Origin: Dulcicalothrix desertica PCC 7102
Lineage (GTDB): Bacteria; Cyanobacteriota; Cyanobacteriia; Cyanobacteriales; Nostocaceae
Direction: 5' to 3'
Assembly: GCF_003991905.1 (NCBI RefSeq)
Contig: NZ_RSCL01000021.1
Span: 108,638-172,637, forward strand
DNA: 64,000 nt
The translations under genes and the position numbers were made by a program. Positions 15,804-23,657 of the stretch are shown piece by piece; positions within the stretch are counted from its first letter, which is position 1, and each line of letters starts with the position of its first letter. Under the pieces are notes generated by a model. The model was not told where the DNA came from. It saw only the letters and a list, made by a program, of their open reading frames with translations, and searched no databases.

Positions 15804-17705
15804 ATGCTCGCTGTTTTTACTTATATCCGAGAAGCGATTGCCTCCTGGTGGTCGCAGTTTACACTCCAAACTAAGCTCTTGGCTGCCGCCACCCTGGTGG
15901 TATCTTTAGTTATGAGCGGTTTGACGTTTTGGGCAGTCAATACTATTCAACAAGACGCGCGCTTGAATGATACTCGTTTTGGTCGCGACTTAGGATTATT
16001 GCTTGCTGCTAACGTGGTGCCTTTAATTGCCGATAATAATTTAACTGAGGTTGCCCAACTATCTCAAAGGTTTTATAGCAGTACATCTAGCATTCGATAC
16101 ATACTTTATGCAGATGATACTGGAAAAATCTTTTTTGGCATTCCCTTTTGGGAACCAGAAGTTGAGAACTCACTCACAATTCAACGACGAATACAACTAC
16201 CTGACGACTACGCAACCGATGCTGAGAAACCAATGGTACGTCAGCATCAATCACCTGATGGGGAAGTTACTGATGTCTTTGTACCATTAACAATCAATGG
16301 TAAGTACCTTGGTGTCATGGCAGTTGGTATAAACCCCAACCAAACAGCAGTTATTTCCACTAACTTTACTCGTGATGTCACTATTGCTGTATTTATTACG
16401 ATTTGGGTAATGGTAATTTTAGCTGGTGTTGTTAATGCTTTAACTATTACCAAACCCATTAAAGAACTTTTAGCAGGTGTCAAGCAAATTGCTGCTGGTA
16501 ATTTCCAACAGCGAATAGATTTGCCTCTCGGTGGAGAACTTGGAGAATTAATCTTCAGTTTTAACGATATGGCAGAACGCTTGGAACGTTACGAAGAACA
16601 AAACATCGAAGAACTCACTGCTGAAAAAGCCAAACTTGAAACGCTCGTCTCTACTATTGCTGACGGCGCCGTGTTGATTGACAATAATATGCAGGTAATT
16701 CTTGCCAACCCAAATGCACGTCGTATTTTTGGTTGGGACGATATTGAGCTTGAAGGTAGTAACGTATTGCATCAGCTACCAACTGGAGTACAAATGGAAA
16801 TTACACGTCCTTTGTACGAAATGGCAGCAGGAGAACGCGAAAGTGCTGAGTTTCGTATTCCGCTCGGTCAACCCACAAAACGTACCATCCGTATTTTATT
16901 GACAACAGTTCTTAATCTTCAACGCGAAAGTATCAAAGGTATTGCCATAACCGTTCAAGATATTACACGCGAAGTTGAGCTAAACGAAGCCAAAAGTCAA
17001 TTTATTAGTAACGTCTCCCACGAATTACGAACACCATTATTTAATATCAAAACATACATTGAAACACTGCATGACTACGGTGAAGATTTAGAAGTAGAAC
17101 AGCGAAAAGAGTTCTTATCAACAGTAAATCACGAAACAGACCGTCTAACTCGATTAGTTAATGATGTATTAGATTTATCAAAATTAGAATCGGGACGCAT
17201 TTACAATTTAGATGGAGTCGATTTAAGTCAAGCAATCGAACAAACGCTGCGTACTTATCAACTAAACGCTAAAGACAAAGGAATCGAAATATTTCAAGAA
17301 GTTGAACCGAACATACCTTTAGTCGTCGGTAACTACGATTTATTACTGCAAGTCTTTGGTAACTTAATTGGTAACGCACTCAAATTTTCCACTCCCGGTG
17401 GTCAAATTGCCTTCCGTGCGTACCAACTCGATGCAAAAAAAGTACGAATAGAAATATCCGACACCGGAATTGGAATTGCACCAGAAGACCAAGAAGCGAT
17501 ATTCGACCGTTTCTTTCGCGTCGAAAACCGAGTACACACCCTTGAAGGTACAGGTTTAGGACTATCAATAGTCCGTAACATCATCGACAAACACCACAGT
17601 CGAGTCAACCTAGTCAGCGAAGTTGGTACAGGTACCACCTTTTGGTTCGACTTATCAATTGTAGAACAGGCGCCGCATGTTGAGCAGTTAGGAGTTAGGA
17701 GTTAG
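15804..17705 (+). CDS. nblS: Sensor histidine kinase NblS (Hik33/DspA type)
   Basis: NblS is the conserved cyanobacterial kinase that senses high light and nutrient stress and controls photosynthesis genes and phycobilisome breakdown, with its partner regulators RpaB and SrrA. The 633-residue protein has a membrane span near 25-45, a periplasmic loop to about 188, a second span (AVFITIWVMVILAGVVNAL), a HAMP domain (213-265), a PAS domain (275-385), a HisKA domain with SNVSHELRTPL (His406) and an ATPase domain with GNLIGNALKF, DTGIGIAPED and GTGLGLSIV. The start LAVFTYIREAIASWW matches orthologues. The C-terminal QLGVRS tail is encoded by a TTAGGAG repeat. Confidence 0.95.
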   Translation: MLAVFTYIREAIASWWSQFTLQTKLLAAATLVVSLVMSGLTFWAVNTIQQDARLNDTRFGRDLGLLLAANVVPLIADNNLTEVAQLSQRFYSSTSSIRYILYADDTGKIFFGIPFWEPEVENSLTIQRRIQLPDDYATDAEKPMVRQHQSPDGEVTDVFVPLTINGKYLGVMAVGINPNQTAVISTNFTRDVTIAVFITIWVMVILAGVVNALTITKPIKELLAGVKQIAAGNFQQRIDLPLGGELGELIFSFNDMAERLERYEEQNIEELTAEKAKLETLVSTIADGAVLIDNNMQVILANPNARRIFGWDDIELEGSNVLHQLPTGVQMEITRPLYEMAAGERESAEFRIPLGQPTKRTIRILLTTVLNLQRESIKGIAITVQDITREVELNEAKSQFISNVSHELRTPLFNIKTYIETLHDYGEDLEVEQRKEFLSTVNHETDRLTRLVNDVLDLSKLESGRIYNLDGVDLSQAIEQTLRTYQLNAKDKGIEIFQEVEPNIPLVVGNYDLLLQVFGNLIGNALKFSTPGGQIAFRAYQLDAKKVRIEISDTGIGIAPEDQEAIFDRFFRVENRVHTLEGTGLGLSIVRNIIDKHHSRVNLVSEVGTGTTFWFDLSIVEQAPHVEQLGVRS

Positions 17706-17735
17706 GAGTTAGGAGTTAGGAGTTAGGAGTTAGGA
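17682..17735. repeat. TTAGGAG heptanucleotide tandem array overlapping the nblS 3' end
   Basis: About seven head-to-tail GTTAGGA units follow one another. The nblS stop codon lies inside the second unit. Confidence 0.88.
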
Positions 17736-17745
17736 ATGTATTAAA

Positions 17746-17863
17746 TGTCATGCTGAGGAACGAAGCATCTCAAAAATTTTGATGCTTGTTTAATGTCATG
17801 AGTCATGAACGTTAACGCAGTTTTCCCGCAGGGTAGCATCTCAAAAATTTTGATGCTTGTTTA
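17746..17863. repeat. Direct and inverted repeats of the TGTCATGCTGAG type
   Basis: AGCATCTCAAAAATTTTGAT occurs twice (near 17765 and 17836), each copy able to fold on itself through CATC...GATG. TGTCATGCTGAGGAACGAAG at the left resembles the element at 41422. Confidence 0.65.
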
Positions 17864-17890
17864 AAAGTAAAGTTACAACCCGTTTTTAAT

Positions 17891-17917
17891 GTAGAGACGT
17901 GACACGTCACGTCTATA
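17891..17917. repeat. GTAGAGACGTGAC palindrome
   Basis: GTAGAGACGTGAC and GTCACGTCTAT form an imperfect palindrome of the GTAGAGACG family, 18 bases beyond the stop of the zinc-ribbon gene. Confidence 0.75.
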
Positions 17918-17934
17918 TGTCTTATCGTCTATTA

Positions 17935-18303
17935 TCAAGTAAAAGCAGCTATCATCAAACAAACAACAAACAAAGCCACAAACAGCAACAGCGTTTGATT
18001 TCGTCGTACCCAACTCTGTAAACTCTCATTAGAACTGGGTTTACGATACTGCTGTTGCTTCTGCGCTTGATACTCCTCAAAATTTTGATACAAAGTACAC
18101 TCTTTCGCTGTAGGACGCTGCGGATAATTACAGCTATCATCCACATGGTAAGTACAAGAGTCACACAAATACTCACCCTTTCCCGCACGGTGCAACGGAA
18201 TACCAGGATGTCCAAATGCTTTTAACTCAGTTCGACAAAAAGGGCAAGTCACAGCTTGTGAGTCAACTTGCTGTTCACAACGGGGACAAAATATACTAGC
18301 CAC
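17935..18303 (-). CDS. Zinc-ribbon protein with a C-terminal membrane anchor
   Basis: The likely start is the GTG at 18303 (VASIFCPRCEQQV), although the frame stays open to 18393. From that start the protein has 122 residues. A zinc ribbon is formed by CPRC near residue 6 and CPFC near 21. A second cysteine set follows (YLCDSCTYH and DDSCNYP, then ECTLY), giving an unusual cluster of eight or more cysteines. The C-terminus ends in one membrane span (LLLFVALFVVCLMIAAF). Such proteins are conserved in cyanobacteria; the role is unknown. Confidence 0.7.
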   Translation of the reverse strand: MASIFCPRCEQQVDSQAVTCPFCRTELKAFGHPGIPLHRAGKGEYLCDSCTYHVDDSCNYPQRPTAKECTLYQNFEEYQAQKQQQYRKPSSNESLQSWVRRNQTLLLFVALFVVCLMIAAFT

Positions 18304-18439
18304 CTGAATAAATATAATTAATATAAGGTTTACTCGATTGTACTCACTCTCAGGTGGAAATAAGATGTTAGATTTTAATAGAATACAGCACAAGGTAAAT
18401 AAGGACGCAGCAGAAATAAGAGTTAAGGTTAAGCTTACT

Positions 18440-18600
18440 AACTCTATTGATGAAGGTTTAATTAGTGGTAAGAGAAATTCGGTATAAACCGGACATCTCG
18501 CTTAATTGTCCTTCCTGATACACCCGACACCAGAGATGACCGAACTCGCGGCTACTCTATAAAGGTGGGTATTTCGCTACTTCGTAATAGCAGTACAGGC
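18440..18600 (-). ncRNA. Candidate guide-type (omega) RNA / right end of the TnpB element
   Basis: Downstream of tnpB on its own strand lies GC-richer noncoding DNA with nested pairings: GGACA with TGTCC around AATTAAGCGAGA, then CGGT with ACCG around TTAT. In TnpB elements the guide RNA is transcribed from this place and ends at the transposon boundary. No direct proof; the limits are estimates. Confidence 0.35.
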
Positions 18601-20070
18601 AAACCAACTGGGAATCACCACTGTCCCCTTATCCACAGGCGTCATCTGCCACGCCACACAACCCGTAGATAAACCTGGATGTTTTAATGTCACAGGCTTT
18701 TGAAACTTGCGAACTAAATATTTTAGTCCAATATTTCTTGCTGCATTTTCACCAGAATCATAAATTTTATTTTCTGGTGTCAATACTAATTTTCCAAGTC
18801 CGTTTTTTGTCCATAAATAAAGATTCAGTGCCCCAACTTGTGACCCTCTTAAACATTTTCCACCGTTATACGCGTCCGTGATACTCGTATAAGCAGGGTT
18901 AACTTTCACTGTATAAATTGAAAAGCGGTTTAAAGCTTTTTTAGTGGTTCGTTTTTGAATCTTTTTCGCTACCCAATTTGAACGTTTTATATTACTTCTC
19001 TTGGAATATTTACCTTTCTGGGGTTTGAGAGTTTTCAGATTTTCAAAAACAATTACACTAACATTATACTGTTGAGCAAATTCTACAATTGAATTAGATA
19101 TAGTTTCAATTATTTCTTTTTCTAATTGTTTTATTCGCTTCCACAAGTTGGCACACATGTTTTTTGGAGGTAAAAAACCTAACTCCGTATGAGTGTTCGT
19201 TAAAGCTTTGGCTTTGGCAATTTTACCTAGGTAGCGCTTCCTAAGATGAGATAAGCGATTGTTTCCCTTTAAACGTAGATTGGCTAACTCTACAACAACG
19301 CCCGTATCTTCGTACCCTTCCAGCACTTTGCCTACAACAATTGGGTCGTCTAGGTTTAGGTCAATGCTAAGAATTCGGATTTTACCCAAAGCCTTAATTT
19401 GGTCGTCTAACTTTCCTTTTGATGGTGTGTTTTTTTGAATTGTCCAAATCAATACTGCTTGCTGGTCGCACATCATTACTGACATGCTTCCTTTAGTATA
19501 TCCCTGCGGTAATTCTCTACAAAAATAATCTACTTTTAACCATACCCAAGCATTACCTGTCCATAGTTTGATTACAACTGTTTCTAGAGTGTCATCCTTA
19601 AACATCCCAGAGTATAACTGAGCCGGAAAATTTGTTGAAGTTGGAAGTATTGGTGGTTTACCTGCTTTTTTCTTTAAACGGCTCTGTGTTTTTAAACTCT
19701 TCGAGTTTAATGCTTTTTTTATTTTTAAGTCCCAACGAATTTTATTAGTATTCCAAGATTTTACTATTCCGGCTGCTTTTTTAATTGCAGCACGTCTGAA
19801 ATCGCATGGAACATCTTTAAATAATAAAGGGAATTTAACTTCTGTTCTATATGCGGTTTTAATTGTTAGTGACTCATATACTACATATAAATCTTTGCTA
19901 CTTGTAGATATTAAAAGAGATACCTCATTTGCCATTACAGTCACATAAAACATGACTACATCATTAAATAATGCTTGTGTAGTATTAATATATTCAGGAT
20001 GTTTGATATTAAGAGCAGCAAGTATTGATTCGTTGACTTGGAAATGTCCTTTCTCTTTCTTTAGAGCCAC
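18577..20070 (-). mobile_element. tnpB: TnpB-related RuvC nuclease of an IS200/IS605-like element
   Basis: TnpB proteins are RNA-guided nucleases that accompany IS200/IS605 transposons and are the ancestors of Cas12. This 497-residue protein begins at a GTG (20070) behind a strong AGGGGGTGA site. The RuvC catalytic residues are in place: Asp237 in LSIDLN, Glu343 in IVFENLK and Asp438 in IYDSGENAARNIGL. A basic KRSNIKRSNWVAKKIQKR segment precedes the last part. The usual zinc ribbon (two CxxC pairs after NPAYTS) is missing; the corresponding stretch is ITDAYNGGKCLRGS. It is also longer than typical TnpB (about 400). No TnpA transposase is present nearby. The region has no GGCGCC site, unlike most of its surroundings. 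Confidence 0.82.
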
Positions 20071-20365
20071 GTAGATATCACCCCCTTCAGTACGGATGTA
20101 TATTTTAAATCAAATACTTTCAGGAGACGCATTGCAAGTCTAAATATGACAGTTTAACGTTTTTAGCCGATTGTCACATGAGTCTTACTAATACATTAGT
20201 TCGTCAAAGCCGAATTTATTCAATGCACGCCAATAAATTTATATTGAGACACTACTTGAAGTTGATTTTCGCTCTTTACGTATGAGTATTCGATCGCGCG
20301 TTGAAGCACTTGACTGTCCAGCTTTTGCCGTATTTGTCTAATAAATTCCAATAAAACTTGATTAG

Positions 20366-20725
20366 ATATCACGTCGAGGATACCTTAATCCAACTGACTT
20401 ACATGTATACGAAACGACAGCACTAGTCGATACTAGCTCGGTACGCTCTGTAATTCCAATGCACGTAGCACAAAAATTGGGTTTAGAAATTCGTAGTGAG
20501 CGATTACCAAAGCACGCAGATGGTAAACAACTAACTCTTGAAATAGCTGAACCAGTACTTATTGAAATTCAAGGAAGAGAAACTTCGGGAGAACCATTAG
20601 TTGGAGGAGACGAAATATTAATTGGTCGAATTGCCTTAAAAACTTTAGGTTTTGTTGTTGATGTTGAAAATCATCGTTTGATTCCAAATCCTAAATATCC
20701 TGATGGTCCTGTTTTTCGCATATGA
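20366..20725 (+). pseudogene. Clan AA (retroviral-like) aspartic protease remnant
   Basis: The open frame from 20366 reads LVDTSSVRSVIPMHVAQKLGL, then VLIEIQGR, GGDEILIGRIALKTLGFVVD and LIPNPKYP. This is the cyanobacterial single-domain aspartic-protease family, in which the active site is normally (V)DTGA. Here the glycine is replaced by serine (DTS), and no ATG, GTG or TTG precedes the active site after the in-frame TAG at 20363. The only in-frame ATG (20459) would drop the catalytic aspartate. It is therefore probably an inactive remnant, lying just beyond the TnpB element. Confidence 0.6.
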
Positions 20726-20745
20726 TGGCAGACAGGCGCCCACCC

Positions 20746-22344
20746 CTATACTACAACGCGCACTAATTCAACAACTGCACGCACTAATTCATCAAAAGCA
20801 ACAGGCTTTACAATGTGATATTTATAACCAATATTCCGAATTTTCTCATTATCTATGTCCGTACCATAAGCTGTAAGCGCAATCGCTGGAATTGATATAT
20901 TTTGATACTGTGGCAATGCGCGAATTTGACGCATTAGTTCATAACCATCCATTGTTGGCATTCCAATATCGCTTATTATTACATCTGGCTGATTCAATCT
21001 AATTGCTTCAAGTGCATCAGTACCAGAGTTAAAAGCTGTTACCCTGGCGCCATATTGTTCTAATACAAATGTTATCAGTTCTAAATTATCAACTTCATCA
21101 TCAACTACTAACACGTTTACTTCAGCTAACGACGTAAAATCTTCTTCTAACTCTTGTTTTACTTGTGGCGCCATAACTGCTACAACAGGAAAACAACAAG
21201 TGAAAGTTGCCCCAAGTCCTTCACCTAAACTTTCTGCCATAATTGTGCCACCGTGCAACTCAACTAAATGACGCGAAATTGCTAAACCTAACCCCAACCC
21301 ACCAAATTTTCTAGTAGTACTGCTATCAGCTTGACGAAAAGACTCAAATATGTATGGTAAAAACTCCCGTGTAATACCTTTTCCAGTATCACTAATCTTT
21401 AATTGAACCTGCGTATCAATTTGTTCAAGGCTGATTGTAACTTCTCCACCTGTAGGTGTAAACTTAACGGCGTTAGTAAGTAAATTAATCACGATTTGCT
21501 GTAAACGGTTGGCATCACCCAATATTTTACCGATGTCATAATTAATTTCGATATTTAGCTGAATCGATTTTGCTTCTGCTGCTAACCTAACTGTTTCTAA
21601 TGCTGCTTGAATAATATAAGCCAAGTCTACAGTTTCTAATTCTAATTCCAGCTTACCTCGTAGTATTCGTGATACATCAAGTAAATCATCAATTAGTTGC
21701 ACCTGTAATTTGGCATTGCGTTCAATTGTTTCAATTGCTAAACTTTTACTCTTTTCATCTAAAGTCCGAGTTTTTAGCAATTTTGACCATCCCAATATTG
21801 GATTTAGCGGTGTACGCAACTCGTGCGATAAAATAGCTAAAAACTCATCTTTGACTCGATTTGCCGCTTCTGCTGATTCTTGCGCTAATTTTCGTTCTAC
21901 TGCTTCCGCTAACGCACGGTCACGCATTGTTCTATATTTTTGCACACGATATGTTAAATCTGTTACGTCTTGTATTGACATCAACGCATAATAACTATCT
22001 TCTTCTATACCAGGTAGCGACGTTACAGTTGTATGTTGAATGCGGTTTTTTCCTTGGCTACTCGGCGCCGGAATTATATAATTATGTAGTTGTGAAGAAA
22101 AAATTGCTGGTGGTCCACCTTTAAATATATCTTCAAACCGACTTGCATACTGTAGTTGACTTAAATGCGGAAATCTCTGAGTTAGCGAAGTACCTAAAAT
22201 CGACTTACGCGGAATTTTTGTCCATTCTTCTAAACAGTTATTCCAATAAATTACTGTGTAGTCAGATTTTAAAATACACAAACCCAACGGAATAAGGTCA
22301 AAATGACTAAATTTCTCCTGCCATTGAGCGATTATTTCTAGCAT
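20746..22344 (-). CDS. Hybrid sensor histidine kinase (PAS-HisKA-ATPase-receiver)
   Basis: The 532-residue soluble protein has an N-terminal PAS-like sensor domain (about 10-130), a coiled stretch rich in alanine and glutamate (140-165), a HisKA domain with ILSHELRTPLNPILGW (His174), an ATPase domain (NLLTNAVKF, DTGKGI, FGGLGLGLAI) and a C-terminal receiver (about 410-530) with VLVVDDEVDN and DVIISDIGMPTMDG. It ends VVELVRVVV. No membrane span is seen. It is followed upstream on the same strand by CheC and CheY-like genes, so it may form an output or input branch of the chemosensory locus. The gap to cheC is 76 bases. Confidence 0.9.
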   Translation of the reverse strand: MLEIIAQWQEKFSHFDLIPLGLCILKSDYTVIYWNNCLEEWTKIPRKSILGTSLTQRFPHLSQLQYASRFEDIFKGGPPAIFSSQLHNYIIPAPSSQGKNRIQHTTVTSLPGIEEDSYYALMSIQDVTDLTYRVQKYRTMRDRALAEAVERKLAQESAEAANRVKDEFLAILSHELRTPLNPILGWSKLLKTRTLDEKSKSLAIETIERNAKLQVQLIDDLLDVSRILRGKLELELETVDLAYIIQAALETVRLAAEAKSIQLNIEINYDIGKILGDANRLQQIVINLLTNAVKFTPTGGEVTISLEQIDTQVQLKISDTGKGITREFLPYIFESFRQADSSTTRKFGGLGLGLAISRHLVELHGGTIMAESLGEGLGATFTCCFPVVAVMAPQVKQELEEDFTSLAEVNVLVVDDEVDNLELITFVLEQYGARVTAFNSGTDALEAIRLNQPDVIISDIGMPTMDGYELMRQIRALPQYQNISIPAIALTAYGTDIDNEKIRNIGYKYHIVKPVAFDELVRAVVELVRVVV

Positions 22345-22420
22345 TATTCAGATATACGCCCTAATTTATATAATAACTTTACTATATTTATATTTAATCT
22401 TATTCTAGACATATTTTTAA

Positions 22421-23041
22421 CTAAGAAGGTTGAAATTCTAACTGTTGGTCAATCACCCTAATTAGCGTACCAAATGAATCCATTTCAAAAATTAGAACGA
22501 TATCTCCTATAATTTCTAACGTTTTAATTGCAAAGCGCGCTTGTGCCAGCAAAAAAATTGTTTCTTCACTTGCATATTCCAAAGACAATACATGCTTTAT
22601 GCAATCTTCCATGTAAATGGGTATCGCATAGTTGAGGTGTTGATTTAATACGTTACTAATCGACCCCATAATTCCATTAATTACAATATTGCCTACTTCG
22701 CTAAGTGTACCAATTTTTACGGAGTCTAAATCGGGACTACCTACTTCTTCTCCTGTAAGTAAGCTGACTAATGTTGCTGCACTGTCTGTTGGAAAAACTA
22801 AGTTTGCTTTTCCCGAAAACGAGCCTGTAAAATTTAATTTTACCGCCGCTAACGAATCTCCATCAAATCTTTTTTCTAGTTCTGTTTGTATCTGACTCAA
22901 AGTTAATATGCTAACAACCGGAATTTCTAAAACAATCCGAGATTCTAACATTTGGTTGAGCATACCAGCAGCTCGACCGACACCAATATTTATTAACTCT
23001 TGTAAGGCATCTAAGTGAGCATCTGTTAGCTGATATACCAT
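22421..23041 (-). CDS. CheC-like phosphatase of CheY-P
   Basis: CheC proteins dephosphorylate CheY-P and can interact with CheD. The 206-residue protein shows two copies of the family signature (E..N): LQELINIGVGRAAGMLNQML at about 14-33 and LSEVGNIVINGIMGSISNVL at about 113-132, each with the acidic and asparagine catalytic pair. Size is normal. The start lies 2 bases after the stop of the CheY-like gene, so translation is coupled. CheC is rare in cyanobacterial chemotaxis loci as far as I recall, which makes this arm notable. Confidence 0.85.
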   Translation of the reverse strand: MVYQLTDAHLDALQELINIGVGRAAGMLNQMLESRIVLEIPVVSILTLSQIQTELEKRFDGDSLAAVKLNFTGSFSGKANLVFPTDSAATLVSLLTGEEVGSPDLDSVKIGTLSEVGNIVINGIMGSISNVLNQHLNYAIPIYMEDCIKHVLSLEYASEETIFLLAQARFAIKTLEIIGDIVLIFEMDSFGTLIRVIDQQLEFQPS

Positions 23042-23043
23042 AA

Positions 23044-23412
23044 TTAAAGTCCTTGATGCTTACAAGCTTCACGTACAGCCATCAGCACTTCATTTTGTTT
23101 TACTGGCTTATTTATAAACCCTGTGGCGCCTAATTCCATACCACGGTCACGCGAAGCATCTTGAATGTCAGCAGAAATAATAATAGTCGGAACCTCAAAC
23201 TTTTCTGCCCGCAACATCTCAAGAAATCCAAATCCATCAACGTCTGGCATCAGTATATCAGTCAACACACAATCTGGAGTATGCGCGCGTACCATCTCTA
23301 AACCTTCCCGACCGTTACTAGCTTCGAGTATTTCATAGCCATCGGCTTGCAGGATTTTACGAAGCATCCTACGAGCAAAGGCTGCATCGTCAACAATCAG
23401 GATTGATGTCAT
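23044..23412 (-). CDS. CheY-like response regulator
   Basis: The 122-residue single receiver domain carries the acidic pair DD at 8-9, the phosphoacceptor Asp52 in CVLTDILMPD, and the conserved Thr/Ser and Lys in IIISAD and FINKPVK. There is no output domain. It overlaps the control of CheC (gap of 2 bases) and is divergent from cheA across 245 bases. It is the likely phosphate acceptor of the CheA downstream. Confidence 0.92.
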   Translation of the reverse strand: MTSILIVDDAAFARRMLRKILQADGYEILEASNGREGLEMVRAHTPDCVLTDILMPDVDGFGFLEMLRAEKFEVPTIIISADIQDASRDRGMELGATGFINKPVKQNEVLMAVREACKHQGL

Positions 23413-23657
23413 CGTTCAAATAAATATTTTACACGTGCTTAACAATAAATTCTATTTTATCATTTATTCAATAGTTTGCTAATTGTCAAGTAGTTTTGAT
23501 ACATTTTTTCATAAAAATCTCTAATTAATAATTTACAAAAATAAACTTCTACCTAAAGACATAATTTATATCTGCTTGAAGATAGAATTTGAAAGCATAC
23601 TAGTTTTACCATTTTCATCGTAGAATATTTCATTACCTAGACTAGATATCAAATTGC

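Noticed and set aside
18440-20090. Interpretation as a type V-K (CAST) effector
   Set aside because: The RuvC acids are intact, the protein is shorter than Cas12k, and there are no tnsB, tnsC, tniQ or CRISPR repeats in the window.
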